In this document: piece after piece, positions 34,695 through 46,710 of the stretch | Position numbering within the stretch: position 1 is the stretch's first letter | Layout: every line of letters begins with the position of its first letter | Source: Amphibalanus amphitrite | Taxonomy: Eukaryota; Arthropoda; Thecostraca; Balanomorpha; Balanidae | Length of the DNA: 64,000 nt | Assembly (NCBI RefSeq): GCF_019059575.1 | Contig: NW_024881501.1 | Location: forward strand, 1,240,001 to 1,304,000 | Direction: 5' to 3' | Notes under the pieces: generated by a model | What the model was told of the DNA's origin: nothing | The model's database searches: none | What the model saw: only the letters and a program-made list of their open reading frames with translations | Position numbers and translations under genes: made by a program

Positions 34695-35640
34695 AGTGGA
34701 ATGCAGCCGGGGTCACCGAGCCAGCCCGCCCCCGTCACGTGGTGCGGTCCGCACAATCAGCACTGGGTCACGTGGTGGCTGCAAATGCCCGACATAAGAC
34801 GTTGGCCGGATGACATGAAGGCTTGTCCGCTGTTCCTGGCGTGCAGACCTTTGAACCTGCAATTTAGCGACTCAGAATTCACAGACCATTTGGTCTTCCC
34901 GCTGTCTGTGCGGGCGCAGAGAGCCAGGGTCAGCCGCCGCCGAGAGCGGGCTGGTGCTCCCGGCCGCGGGGGCAAACCACCATGTGCCTGCGGCTCCAGA
35001 GAACATGGTAAAAAGTGCACAGCACAGGTAAGGCTCAGGTCGCAGAGAAGGACTCGGGTCTCAGAGAGTGCCCAGTTCTCCCTGTAGGGCCCGGTTTCGA
35101 AGTGGGACCGTGGAGGCCGAATGCTCCTCACAGCCAACTCTGGCGCGCGCCCGACGGCCGGCGCCCAAAATAGCACCGTCACCGTGCCGCCGAGCCGGGC
35201 CTATCTCAGCACGGCGGGGAGGGCCCCGGAGCACGGCCACAGGGTGGTACACACACACACGCACCCACGCGCACACGTACAGGGCAGCCAGGACCATAGC
35301 GCATGACAGAACGGACGGGGTTAGCGATTCGTGACTGACAAGGTCTGAAGGAAGGGATGCGGGATAAGACTGAAAGGACACAGGACAAGACTGGGATAAG
35401 GCAGGGCAAGACTGAGAGGAGGCAGGGCACGTCTGGATAGAACTTGCAATGGTGGAGCACATAGTGCTGGAAAAGGCTGCAAGTGCTGCAAGGCACGGTG
35501 ATAGAGGAAGGTTACGGTAGTGCGCAGCAGCTAGGATAGCACAAAATACGAAAATGGACCAAGGACAACAGGCAACCTTGGGTTCAAATTTCAGGATTGT
35601 TGCACATATGTCTGGGTGAGACCTTTCCTACGGCGTCTCG
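34695..35640. other. Intron 1 sequence, no gene recognised
   Basis: GC-rich to 35320 with a CA-rich stretch at 35250-35270, then repeated GACTGGGATAAGGCAGGGCA-like phrases at 35340-35440. Open frames lack recognisable domains. Confidence 0.35.
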
Positions 35641-35649
35641 CTACGTTGC

Positions 35650-35873
35650 TTAAAGTGACCATCCCACCTTAACATTAGTTTTTAGCTGAGATAGCCATAT
35701 AGAAACAGGGGAGATCCCAAAAAGTAAACAAAAGTAAAAGTCTAATATCTTGAAAACCGGTAAATATTTTTCGGGGAAATTTGGTAGCTATTCGTTTTCG
35801 CTCTTTCTGAACCGAGACACATCACTTTCATGCCAATTCATTAACTTTTTTGAAGGTGGGAGGGTCCCTTTAA
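35650..35873. mobile_element. TTAA-bounded MITE, family C copy 3 (internally deleted)
   Basis: It keeps both ends (TTAAAGTGACCATCCCACCTT and GAAGGTGGGAGGGTCCCTTTAA) but lacks about 250 bp of the middle found in the other two copies. Its right TTAA is shared with the next element. Confidence 0.8.
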
Positions 35874-36601
35874 CCAGCGCAGAGACGGGGGGGGCGGCTG
35901 ACCGCCCCCTGAGGTTTTTCGTGAATAGCGGGAAAACCGCGGCGCGTAGCGCGCGAAATTTGTATGACTTTTCCCTCATCGATTTTACACATGGTGTGCA
36001 AGTTTGAACCTCCTACCTTTCAAGGTCAGGTCACCAAGTCACTTCGAATGACCCAACCTTGAATCACTTTTTTGCAACTTTGTCCCCGTGTCAGAGCTAC
36101 AGTAGATGACGGAATCCTTTGAGAGTCGTAGGATGTTATTAAGTCATTTATAGCTACATTTATTATATCTCGGAATTTTGATATCGATGACCTAAAGTCA
36201 GGTCAATTTCTTGAACTCCTCATTGTAAGTCAATGGGGGAAAAGTCAACTCCCTGTTTTTACCACTAAAACGGGTCGGAATGGCCCAATATATCATGAAT
36301 GACTTTATATACGATCAACCTTGACTACCTTGACAGCCTTTTGTGCTCTTGGGCAGCTGTAAGGTCATCTGACGTCATCAAGGGTCACCAAAGGTTTTTT
36401 GCCAATAACTCCGTACAGGAACAAGATACAGCCACGCGGATGGTCTCATTGTGTTCAGCTCGTCAAGGCGCATCGAATGATATACATAATGAACTTAAGT
36501 TCACGTGACCTGAGGTCAACCTATGACCTTGACCTTTCGAGGTCAACTCATGCATGATTCGATGCGGATTGACGTGAGGATCACGATGGTGCCATTAGTT
36601 A

Positions 36602-37927
36602 GGGGAAAGTGGGGTAAGACGGTCAGGGTAGGTAAGACGGGCACCCCTTCTGCAGACCAAACCAATAGCGCTACGAGCGAGAAAAATTAGGACCAGAATT
36701 GCCTTTCCCACTACACACCACCATTGAAGTCTGGTGAATTTGTGTTCAGTCGATAATCTTTTATTTTGTTTTCTTTAAAACACTCATTTCATTGAAAGCA
36801 TCCATAATGTATTGTGCAAGCTTTTGTGTGCAGCACTATAGAGTTAAAAACTGCCAATCACTTGTGGTACACTCATATGCCACCAGTGTTCATTTACCGC
36901 AGATTTGCTTTGTCTGCATCAAATTGTTCACAGAGAAAAATCGTGCTGAACTTCTGACATTGAGTTTGGGGTGGCAACTATGAATCCAATGGGTCTGTAA
37001 TGGTGAAAATATTTTTGTTGCTGTAGGAAAAAAAGCATTTTTAATAAAAATATGTTCGATTCCGATACTCACAGACATGTGATATTTATTCACTTTCGAT
37101 GACAACACAAAAACAAATATTCTAAATAGCCAGACGTTTCGGCCTCAGGGTGCCTTCGTCAGTGACAATATCGAGATACTAATACATTAATAAATTAATC
37201 AATATGTTTTACACTTTCAAAATACACATGACCTGGACATTTTTCAACCACTTTCAACCATTCTGAACATGGTTGAAAAATGTCCAGGTCATGTGTATTT
37301 TGAAAGTGTAAAACATATTGATTAATTTATAAATGTATTAGTATCTCGATATTGTCACTGACGAAGGCACCCTGAGGCCGAAACGTCTGCAGACGTTTCG
37401 TCATTTCGTGTCCAGGTCATCGAAAGTGAATAAATATCACAATGTCTGACACGATATACTCACAGACATGTTAGCAATATTCCTTCGGCACAGTTTATTC
37501 TCGAATATTGAACGTGAAAACGGTTCTACATGGCTTCTGAACTAGAGCCATATATCCGAGCATACGCCTTCTGCACAAATCACGTATACTGCCATTTCCG
37601 AAGCACTTGTGACCAACGAGCGACTGTATCAATGCAGCTAATCTCGGGCATTTGTTGCGATCTGTGTTGGTCGGTGAAAAAAGCTGGCCGTCTTGCCCTA
37701 CCCATGTGACCGTCTTACCCCATGGGGTGGGGTAAGACGGGTTTTGCAAGGTTTTGCAAAAATAGCTGCAGTTTATTTGTTGAATCAGGTCTAAGTCTCA
37801 TTCTTCTGGCAAATGGAAGTAAAATGCCTAAAAAAGGTTTTCACTCAGTTTCCCGTTTCTATGATGTTTCTATCCGGCCGAAAAAATGGCTCCAAAGTTA
37901 AGGTGCCCGTCTTACCCCACTTTCCCC
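36602..37927. mobile_element. Element with GGGGAAAGTGGGGTAAGACG ends and TAGTTA duplication
   Basis: The ends are inverted copies of GGGGAAAGTGGGGTAAGACG, and TAGTTA stands on both sides (36596-36601 and 37928-37933). The 1326-bp interior has a second GGGGTAAGACGGG phrase near 37731 and an inserted foldback segment (37075-37447). No transposase was found. The superfamily is not certain. Confidence 0.75.
37075..37447. mobile_element. Foldback remnant of a Penelope-type 3' region with ribozyme-like core
   Basis: Two arms of about 175 bp are inverted copies (outer phrase TGATATTTATTCACTTTCGA and its complement; inner AAAATGTCCAGGTCATGTG). Each arm carries CTGACGAAGGCACCCTGAGG with CCGAAAC following: a CUGANGA box, a short GGC/GCC stem and a GAAA box, then in the right arm the palindrome ACGTCTGCAGACGT. 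This matches the layout of hammerhead ribozymes known in Penelope-like elements. The insertion is flanked by ACTCACAGACATGT on both sides (left ending 37076, right ending about 37472). Confidence 0.55.
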
Positions 37928-38509
37928 TAGTTACTAGCTTGGCTACTTCGAAAGTTATTAGAGAAAAACTTCATTTCTAGCGCCGCCATTTTGATATTTT
38001 GACCCCTCCGACGTCATATTTGACCTGACCTGAAAATGACCCTTGTAAAAATTGTAGGCATTGTCCGTGCATATACCATGCCAAATGCCCTCCCCCTCCC
38101 TCGCTCACTCAATGGCGTTCGAATGGGGCGGGGGGGGGGGGGGGTAAGTCAGGTGCGCGTAAGGTAATTAAATGCTGGGCACTGCTGTTGTCCTTTAGGC
38201 AGAGCGTCTTCTTTGTTATGCCAGCGATATCCAGTAAGTGGTTGGCCTCCTTCGCCGCCGAATATCATCTGAATACATGAATGCGCTAATGCCACGAACC
38301 ACGTGCTTTAAACTGAGATGACGCTTCAGCCGCCGGGAGACGTAGCTGAAAGTTAGCACTTAGTCCTTATTAACAACGTCAAACTACCAGTGAACCTTAT
38401 CACAAAATAGTTTTAAAAAATAATGAAATCAAAATGAGTAAAAGCCGTGTTCTGCAGCTGAGCTTCAGCCGGTGGTGACATATCCATTCTACGGCCTTTA
38501 TAAGACTGA

Positions 38510-38745
38510 CCCAGGTGCCAATCTTCCGGACCGAGGGGGCGTCCATCTGACCCAGGTGACACATCCCACACCGAGGGAGCGTCCATCTGACCCAGGTGAC
38601 ACATCCCCGGAACGGGGGGGGGGGCGTCCATCTGATTCAGGAGACACATCCCGGACCGAGGGGGCGTCCATCTGACCCAGGTGACACATCCCAGACCGAG
38701 GGGGCGTCCATCTGACCCAGGTGACACATCCCCGGAGCGGGGCTG
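38510..38745. repeat. About 40-bp minisatellite
   Basis: Five to six copies of a unit GGCGTCCATCTGACCCAGGT plus GACACATCCCAGACCGAGGG, with local differences. Confidence 0.92.
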
Positions 38746-38989
38746 GTCCAGGTGGCCTGGGTAGCTGACGGTAGGTATAATATACTCACTCCGCCACCGC
38801 TCACACCGGCGCGGCGCGGTGGCTGGCCGCGGCGCCGGCCCGTGTGCCGTGTGACCTTGTGCCGGCTGCGATCGATCCGTCAGGTGCCCCCCCCCCCCCC
38901 CTCCCGCTGCCCGTGAGGCCGTGACGCCACCCCCGCGACGGCCCGGCCCGGCGGCGTGTCGGACGGGCCTCGGGTCAGCCGCGGCAGGG

Positions 38990-39345
38990 AGGCGGACCAC
39001 CGGAGGTCAGCTCTCCCCTCCCAGTCCCAGGCGCCGGCCGCCCTCCCCGGCCCGGAGGCGGACCACCGGAGGTCAGCTCTCCCAGGTCCCAGGCGCCGGC
39101 CGCCCTCCCCGGCCCGGAGGCGGACGGCCGAAGGAGGGCCGAACCCAGTCGGGAGGCGGACGGCCGAAGGAGGGCCGAACCCAGTCGGGAGGTCGGACGG
39201 CCGAAGGAGGGCCGAACCCAGTCGGGAGGTCGGACGGCCGAAGGAGGGCCGGACCCAGTCGGGAGGTCGGACGGACGAAGGAGGGCCGAACCCAGTCGGG
39301 AGGTCGGACGGCCGAAGGAGGGCCGGACCCAGTCGGGAGGTCGGC
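38990..39345. repeat. 37-bp minisatellite and related units
   Basis: From 39115 about seven copies of GGAGGTCGGACGGCCGAAGG plus AGGGCCGAACCCAGTCG. The first 130 bp hold two larger units with CGGACCACCGGAGGTCAGCT. Open frames on both strands are artefacts. Confidence 0.92.
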
Positions 39346-40084
39346 GCCGGAGAGAGCCATGCTATAGTTACATCTGCAGTCACCTCTACCTTAATGTGTG
39401 CGGTTCAACAAATACATAGTCGACCCGGCGCTCGTTGCAGTAATTCATCTACGTGTAGGTATTATTACCAGTTATAGCCAATCAGGTATGATTTCAAGCT
39501 TTTACGACTAGACGTCGTAATTCGACGTACGTTTTTTCGACTACTAGTCGTTTATTGTTTTCGTTCCGAATTTTCGACCTTCGCATCGAGGCCGTCGTCA
39601 GAAATATGGCAACCATGATAATATAAAGCGTTGTGGACACATTTGAAAAACAATCATCATCTCTTAAAACGTGCATATCATCCCTCCAGCTATCTGTAAT
39701 TTGAAACTCTGAATCCCAATGCCAATGAACTAAGGGGTAGGTAATTGTATGACAGAATGACTGGCTGAATGACTGACTGACTAAATGACTGACTGAATGA
39801 ATGAAGGAGAGAATGAATGAATGAATGAATGAATGAATGAATTGAAAAGTGAATGAATAAATCAATGAACGAATGAATGGAAGAATGGGATGAAGTGATT
39901 TTCTACATGAAATACATAATCATGCTGTGACACATTACACAATACTTAGGTGAAAATCACAGAGTGCTTGGTCGTTGGCTCACGCACAGACTTCTCTATA
40001 TATGGAGAAGTCTGTGGCTCATGCCGTACTACCAGCACTGATTCCATAGAGGACTGAATGCGGTACCATCTACTCGTTGATCGT
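39346..40084. other. Intron 1 sequence with (GAAT)n
   Basis: A GAAT microsatellite lies at about 39790-39845. A perfect AGACTTCTCTATATATGGAG / AAGTCT palindrome lies near 39990-40010. No gene recognised. Confidence 0.5.
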
Positions 40085-40770
40085 GTTAGTTAAGGTCAAG
40101 GATTAAGGCGAGGGTTAAGGTCAAAGGTTGACCTCAGGTCACGTTCCCTCAAGGTCATCATGCATGCCATTCATTCCATGCGCCTTGATGAGCTGAACAC
40201 AACTGAGACCATCCGTGCGGTTGTATCTCGTTCCTGTAAGGAGTTATTTGTAAAAGAAGCCTTTGGAGGCCTTTGATGACGTCATATGACCTTACAGCTG
40301 CCCAAGAGAAAAAGGCATCAAGGTAGTCAACGTTGATCGTATATAAAGTCCTTCATGGTAAATGAGTCCATTCCGACGCATTTTAGTGAAAAACATCAGG
40401 CAGTTGGTTTTCCCCTTTGACTAATAATGAGGTCGCGAAATTGACCTGACCTTAGGTCATCGATATCAAAATTCCGAGATACGCAATACTAATGATTTCA
40501 TTACTTCCTGCGACTTTCAAAGGCCTCCGTCATCTTCTGTAGCTCTGACTCGGTGACAAAACTGCAAAGTAGTGATTTGAATTTGGGTCATTCGAAATGA
40601 GCTGGTGACTTGACCTTGAAAGGTAGGAGGTTCAAATTTGCAAACAATGTGTAAAATTGATGGTGAAATAATCATCCCAAATTTCGCGGCCGTAGCACCG
40701 CGGTTTTTCCGCTATTTACGAAAAACCTCAGGGGGTCGGATATCCACCCCCTTACGTCGGTGCGCGGGTA
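40085..40770. mobile_element. Inverted, truncated copy of the 35870 element
   Basis: Reading on the minus strand from 40770, this follows 35870-36600: terminal GCGCACCGACG region, hairpin, GGTAGGAGGTTCAAATTTGC, the ATCGATATCAAAATTCC phrase and GCAACTTTGTC-like text. The terminal TTAA has decayed to GTAA. Confidence 0.6.
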
Positions 40771-40974
40771 AAGTAGGTCAAAAATTGCACCTTTCGTATG
40801 CTATCAACATCTTAATCTCGCCAAAACATGCAAAGACTTTCCGCATCGTTAAAATAAGAAAGACGACAAACGCTTGCGGTCTGGTCGGGCGGACCGACTT
40901 GGCAGCGTGTGCCTGCGAGTGGGCCGACCGCGCCAGACTGTCCTCCGGGAATAACCGACTGAGCAGCCACCGCC

Positions 40975-41400
40975 AACCCAGCAGCCACTGTTCCCTCCCC
41001 CCCCCCCAGCAGCCACCGCCAACCCAGCAGCAGCCACCGCCAACCCAGCAGCCACCGCCTCTCAGCAGCCACTGACCCCTCCCACCCAGCAGCAGCCACC
41101 GTCAACCCAGCAGCCACCGCCTCTCAGCAGCCACCGCCACCCCCCCCCCCCCCCCCAGCAGCAGCCACCGACAACCCAGCAGCCACTGCACCCCTCCCCC
41201 CAGCAGCAGCCACCGCCTCTCAGCAGCCACTGCACCCCTCCCCCCAGCAGCAGCCACCGCCAACCCAGCAGCCACCGCCAACCCAGCAGCCACTGACCCC
41301 TCCCCCCCCCCCCCCCAGCAGCCACCGCCAACCCAGCTCAGCCACCCATCCCCCACCAGCGCCTCTCCCCCCCCCCCCCATCAGCCACCGCCTCTCAGCG
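40975..41400. repeat. CAGCAGCCACCGCCAACC minisatellite
   Basis: Degenerate tandem copies of CAGCAGCCACCGCCAACC, with variants CTCTCAG and long C-runs. Pro/Gln and Trp/Gly frames on either strand are artefacts. Confidence 0.9.
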
Positions 41401-41697
41401 CCCGCGCTGGCCACCCGGCTGCCCTGTACAATATACAAATACATTTACCCTGCGACTGCCGACCGCTCAGCCAAGGCTCAGAGCTGTACTGTACTTACAC
41501 CTTTTGTAACGCTCACTGATGTTTAAGGTCGGAGGGACTTTTCGGATAGGCTATGTGACTTTTTTAGAGCGATGCTCGTACATACTCATACATACATACA
41601 TAATCAACTCTTGAGATAACTCAGTCTTTCCATATTTATGCCAAAATTTCAGCGGCGCCCAGAACGCGCAGCACAGCGCCGCCCAGGCATGACAGGT

Positions 41698-41909
41698 ACA
41701 CTCGGGGGCAGAGTGATGTTCCACCACTCCCTACCTATCGGGCTCCCATGGCTCAGCACTGGCTGCTGCCAGTGGCAGCACTGGCAGCACTGGCACTGGC
41801 AGGCAGTGCTGATCAGTGCTGAGGGCAGGCAACACTGGCAGCAGCCAGTGCTGAGCCATGGGAGCCCGATGGGTGGGGAGTGGTGGAACATCAATCTGCC
41901 CCCGAGTGT
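41698..41909. mobile_element. Foldback MITE with ACACTCGGGGGCAGA ends
   Basis: A long inverted repeat from ACACTCGGGGGCAGA to TCTGCCCCCGAGTGT, with inner arms GAGCCATGGG-like and CACTGGCAGC phrases pairing to a centre near 41810. It is flanked by ACAGGT on both sides (41692-41697 and 41910-41915), a 6-bp duplication. A partial relative lies at 215-297. Confidence 0.75.
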
Positions 41910-42134
41910 ACAGGTACGAGCGCTCGTACATATAGCACAACGCCACCCGGTCACGGGTTGGGGCATATTACAGCGCCGCCAGGAAGGCACGGGATGGGGC
42001 ACAGTCAGCGTCTATGTATGAGGTATGTATGTAATGTACGTTGTCTTTGTCTTCGACTGTGGTCAGTGCCGGCGTGTGTGTGCTGAGGAGGGAGCCAGCG
42101 ATGGGCGGTCGCGGCCAGCCGGCCGGGCCACTCA

Positions 42135-42599
<465 letters not shown>

Positions 42600-43036
42600 T
42601 TAACCCGGAGCCGGCGAATTAACCCTCGCCCGCACATAGGGTGAGGGGTGGTTGCCACACCCCCCCCCCCCCAGGTAGTTTTTTTTTGCTCTGCACTCAA
42701 CATCTTTCGAGCTAAAAGGCTGATTTTTCGTATCGCTGCTCCTCTATCCTTTCTTAACATTAGTGGCAGGGGGGATTGTTTTTATCCACCCCTCAGGTTT
42801 TTCGGGAATATCTCCGAAACCGCTGAAGCTACGATGCTGAAATTTTCTGACTTTTCCTAAAACTAAATTGGGCACATTCCCTGAAAATTTCAAGTTCATA
42901 ACTTTACCAGGGGCGGCTCCAGAGCACTGGGAATTGGGGGGTCCTATTCGTGAAGCGAGTCATTTGGGCGAAGATCACGATGCTGCACCATTTTTACGAA
43001 CAGTGAATGAAAGGTATCATGTGATAACATATACAT

Positions 43037-43248
43037 GTGAGATGATGTTTTTCGTACTCCAGCGTAGATGGGTAGCCATACTGCTTCCACGGTTGACAGT
43101 GATGACAACAGTCATCTATCCGGGGTTCGAGTCCCCGTATAGTCCAAATCTTAAACGAGCTTGCAAAAGATGACTGTTGTCATCACTGTCAACCGTGGAA
43201 GCCGTATGACTACCCATCTACGCTGGAGTACGAAAAACATCATCTCAC
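43037..43248. repeat. 80-bp-stem hairpin with tRNA-like B box in the loop
   Basis: Arms 43037-43116 and 43169-43248 are 80 bp each and pair with only about three mismatches. The 52-bp loop contains CGGGGTTCGAGTCCCCG (43121-43137), which folds as a T arm and contains the RNA polymerase III B box GGTTCGAGTCC. No convincing A box or full tRNA cloverleaf was found, so this is not called a tRNA gene. Confidence 0.75.
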
Positions 43249-43330
43249 GCTCTCAGTCCCAGCGGATAAAAACAACACCTAAGGATAACATATACAGTTA
43301 TTGTGCATCCTCTTTTGACACGTTTTTGCT

Positions 43331-44032
43331 ACCAGTATAGCGCCTTTTGGGGCGACTAACGGAGCGAGCGAGGGGGTGAGTCTTGCACGTGCGAAATTTC
43401 GAGGGGGTACCTCCAACTGACCTGTGCACGGCACCCTACTGACTGGTTTCTAGCGATGTGCCAAATTTGAGCACAATCGGCCCAGCCGTTCTCGAGATCT
43501 GGGAGCGGCACCCTGCACGTGCGCACGTGCTAAATGGGTCCCAACTGACTTGTGCACGGCACCCTACTAACTGGTCCCTAACCGTGTACCAAATTTGAGC
43601 GCCATCGGTCCAGCCGTTCTCGAGATCTGGAAACGACCCCTGCACGTGCGCACGTGCAGCAGCACCCCAACTCTGGCACATGGATATGCAGTGCCTAGTG
43701 GGTGCCTACCTACATGCCAAGTTTCAGCGCAATCGGCCAAGTAGTTACCGAGATATTGCAACAATTACAAAAGTGACACCTCTTCGTTTTGCACGTGGCA
43801 CGTGCATAAGGAGTCACCCACATGCATCGGGAATAGTCCAATACTTGGTAGAAGGAATGAAGCTACCCTACAAAAATTACCGCGTGTAAATCGGTCAAGT
43901 GGTTGCTGAGATATAAGCCTCGCAAAAGCGTCCGCACGGCCGGCCGGCCGGCCGGCCGGCCGGCCGCTCATACTCAGAAATTTCCGTTATTCTACGTAAG
44001 ACTCCGCTCGCTTCGCTCGCTCCGTAATAATA
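43331..44032. mobile_element. ACGGAGCGAGCGA-family element, copy 2
   Basis: A close copy of 32644-33334 in the same orientation, starting ACCAGTATAGCGCC and ending CGCTTCGCTCGCTCCGT. It differs by an expanded (GGCC)n stretch at 43939-43967, compared with only three units in copy 1. Confidence 0.75.
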
Positions 44033-44588
44033 GGCGGATCCAGGCGTCCAAAAAGGGGGGTTATGTTTTACCTCCCAACATAGGTGCCCTGACACCGCCT
44101 ATGCATGACCAATACAATTGTAGTCGTTCTCTCATAAGAAAATTGTAACATAACAAGACCATTACCACCCTTTTTAGAAACAGTACCAACAAAAACCTAA
44201 TTTACTATACTTTTTGTGTACCACCAATCTCAATGATCTGTATCCGCCTATGATTTTTGAAAATGCATATTTTTTTGGATCCATGTGAATTTCTGGTTCA
44301 TTCTCTATCGATCGGCAAAAGTTGCGTTAAGATTGGTTCAGAAACCTGGCCGTGATAAACAGTCTAAAATGTATCTGCAATTTGCCCGTTTTTACCCCCT
44401 TCTACCCCCTATTGACATTTTTTAATTTTTATTTTTTAGAAATGTAGATCACGTTGAGCGAAATCGAATGCCGTTTGAATTTTGAAAATCGGCCCGTTAG
44501 ATCTCGAGATATCAAGGGGGGTCGTAAACAGCCCCCCCCCCCCTGCCACTAATAGGGGTAGCCAGGAGCCTGCCACTAATAGGGTTAA

Positions 44589-46197
44589 TGACCACTGAAA
44601 ATGTCAAGTTTCTGTGATCTTTTGTTTCGGAGTTATGACCTTGTTCTTCAGGTCATGTCATGACCCAAATGACAAATATCCAATATCTTGCGTTGGCTAT
44701 GGGTCTTGAGAGCTTTTGACACCTTGATTTCGGCCTTTTTTGCCAGTCTTACCTCCCAACTAGCATGAAACATGCTGTTCGACGATGTACAGATGTCAAG
44801 GTCAGGGTCAAGGTGAACCTAGGTCATCTAAAAACATTGCGTTTTAGGCAAGCTGAATTTACTTTTCGTGAACTTTGGCTGTATTTTTGATAAAAGCTTC
44901 TCATTTCATGATATGTAATATGGACACATAAACAATCGGTGCACACATCAGTAGGGGAAGCCGGGGGAAGCCCGGGCGCGGGGGAAGCCCGGCCACCCCG
45001 TTTCCGGCTAAATTATTCACAATAAAATGCTCAACTGTTTGTCCTTTCAGCGTGGCAGCTAAGGTAACGCCAGCAAAAAAGTTAACCCATTTATGCCCAG
45101 GAATATTGACCATCATGAAAATCGACGAAATCAAAATATGTTATGCTCCTACCAGGGCCTTGCATGGAATCGAAAATAATTTTTGCCTGCAGCAAAAGTT
45201 TTTCGAGAAAAACGTAAAAAACATGCGTTGCGAAATCGCAACGAAGGGCACACCGGGCGCCATCAGCGTTGCGAAAACGCAACGACGGGCACACCAGACG
45301 GACATAAAGTATACACTGAACTGCCGTATATGCTAATTTGTTTTGACAAAACATCAATCAACTGTTGACAACTATTGCTTGAAAATGCGGAACCCACATC
45401 CGTCATGCTCTATAACCCGCCTAAGAGCCTCAGTGAGGAAGCATAACTTCATGATTCGCGAACGGGGAGATGGCAACACGGTCATTATCAACCATTTACG
45501 TTGTCCATTGCTGTTCATTTAAAGTTGTGGTCGACACGTATCCAGGGTGATGTTTTCTTTTTGGAAGCTAGACAGAGCCATTACCCCCACCTATCAGACC
45601 CCACACTAATACAATTAAACGAAGGATTGGGAGTAAACCAGTGCCTCACGTATGCGCGTATATCCGCAATCAATAGCCGCGTTTACATAGGGCTAGTTGC
45701 CAGATAGTGGAATTCCACTAACGAGACATTTTTTCCACTAACGAGACATTTCAGGCACCTTCAGATAATTCTGACGACCTATCCGGCCAGAAGGACCAAA
45801 CCGATTGACAAAAATAAATACATCGTGGCGGATGAACACTAAAGAGGTACTTCAGGCCTAGACATAGTATAGATGTCGCAACTCGCGGCCTTCGCGGCAG
45901 TAAGGGCGAGGTATAGATGACGCTTCTGCAGCAAGTCACTGGAACGTGCGAGTCGTGGAATGGAACGGAAGATACGGAACGGGGGCTTCTTAACGGAAGC
46001 TTATTCGTTTTATTTTCATTTAAGAATTGATTTCGTGCGCTAGGGAAAGAACATTGTCTTCTTTTTTCTTACGTCTGCACCCCCCCCCCCCGTCCCTTCC
46101 ATCCTTTGGATCAGCCAGTGTGCAGCAAGAGGGTTCATCGGAGAAAAACAACAAAGAGCAATCCTCCCTGAGCCTGTCAGGTCAGAAATAACCTGAG
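44589..46197. other. Upstream intergenic sequence, no gene recognised
   Basis: AT-rich DNA. At 45228-45296 two GTTGCG-NNN-CGCAAC palindromes are each followed by a GGGCACACC phrase; a counterpart lies inverted at 63672-63741. A terminal-type repeat lies at 45671-45722. AGGTCA motifs occur at 44640-44840. Confidence 0.45.
45671..45722. repeat. CAATAGCCGCG terminal-type repeat, left copy
   Basis: CAATAGCCGCGTTTACATAG through TTCCACTAAC is matched in inverse orientation at 61950-62001 with one inserted base. It is followed by a second TTCCACTAACGAGACATT. The sharp outer border at CAATAGCC suggests a transposon end. Confidence 0.6.
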
Positions 46198-46351
46198 CAT
46201 AGGCGGCGGAATGGGGAGGGCACCGGGGCACCGTGCCCCCCTTTGATTTTGGCATTTTAACATTAGCCCTATGGGCGCTGCATGGAAAGAATGGGACCAA
46301 AAGTCGGCGGTGCCCCCCCCCCCCTCCTTAATTGAAGGTGCTCCGCGGCTA
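46198..46351. mobile_element. TAGGCGGCGGA-ended MITE, copy 1
   Basis: It begins CATAGGCGGCGGAATGG and ends GTGCTCCGCGGCTA, with an internal GGGGCACCGTGCCCC palindrome and ATTTTAACATTA. A second copy in the same orientation is at 63286-63459. Confidence 0.7.
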
Positions 46352-46416
46352 CTGAACCTGATGACCGTTCGTTATGCCCTACTGCCCACGCTTCTTAAAA
46401 TTTCAGTAGTAGTCAG

Positions 46417-46710
46417 TTATCTGGCCAATGTTTCCGTATAGGGGTTGGCAAACACAACTGAGCCTCGTGAGTGGGATGAGTACTGGACACAGAAGTGGAC
46501 AATCTGTTGGCAAGGAGCCCGCAAGGATAATATCTCGAAACTCAGGACTACGTATACAAACACTTTAAAAGCATCTAAATCTATACTATAATCGAAAGCC
46601 GCATTGTTGTGAACTACCGGCACGTGCGTCCAATCACCATCAAGAACGGAAGTCCGACCTACAGCAAGCACGACAGTCCGATCATAGATGTATTGAAAAA
46701 TAACTAGCAA
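46417..46710 (-). pseudogene. Possible PIF/Harbinger-like transposase fragment
   Basis: A 97-codon frame contains VLDGDWTHVPVV, reminiscent of the DGTHVPI region around the first catalytic aspartate in Harbinger-type transposases, followed by an FKVFVYVVLSFEI strand. The rest does not fit a continuous domain and frameshifts are likely. The assignment is tentative; it may be unrelated. Confidence 0.22.

Larger units (their letters stand above)
35870..38090. mobile_element. TTAACCAGCGC-family element, interrupted
   Basis: It begins TTAACCAGCGCAGAGACGGG with hairpin GGGGGCGGCTGACCGCCCCC. Its sequence to 36600 parallels 40085-40770 in reverse and 22180-22620. A separate 1.3-kb element is inserted at 36602; host-element sequence resumes at 37934 (matching 22640-22800) and fades at about 38090. 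Confidence 0.6.
42754..44588. mobile_element. TTAA-bounded element hosting two further insertions
   Basis: Left TTAACATTAGTGGCAGGGGG and right CCTGCCACTAATAGGGTTAA are inverted ends (three bases missing on the left). Inside are the 43037-43248 hairpin, the 43331-44032 element and a TAGGCGGATCC-ended segment at about 44032-44252. A partial TTAACCCTCGCCCGCAC element precedes it at 42619. Confidence 0.6.

Noticed and set aside
33641-35087. Open frames of 200-436 codons on both strands rich in Arg/Pro/Ser or Gly/Cys/Ala
   Set aside because: All lie on the 33780-34690 GC-rich minisatellite; several frames on both strands are open at once, and none has non-repeat domains or splice support.
43100-43145. 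tRNA gene
   Set aside because: Only the T arm and B box are present; no A box, anticodon arm or acceptor stem could be fitted.
45230-45300. CRISPR-like array (repeated GTTGCG palindromes)
   Set aside because: There are only two units, in eukaryotic DNA, with an inverted copy at 63.7 kb; a dispersed repeat explains it.
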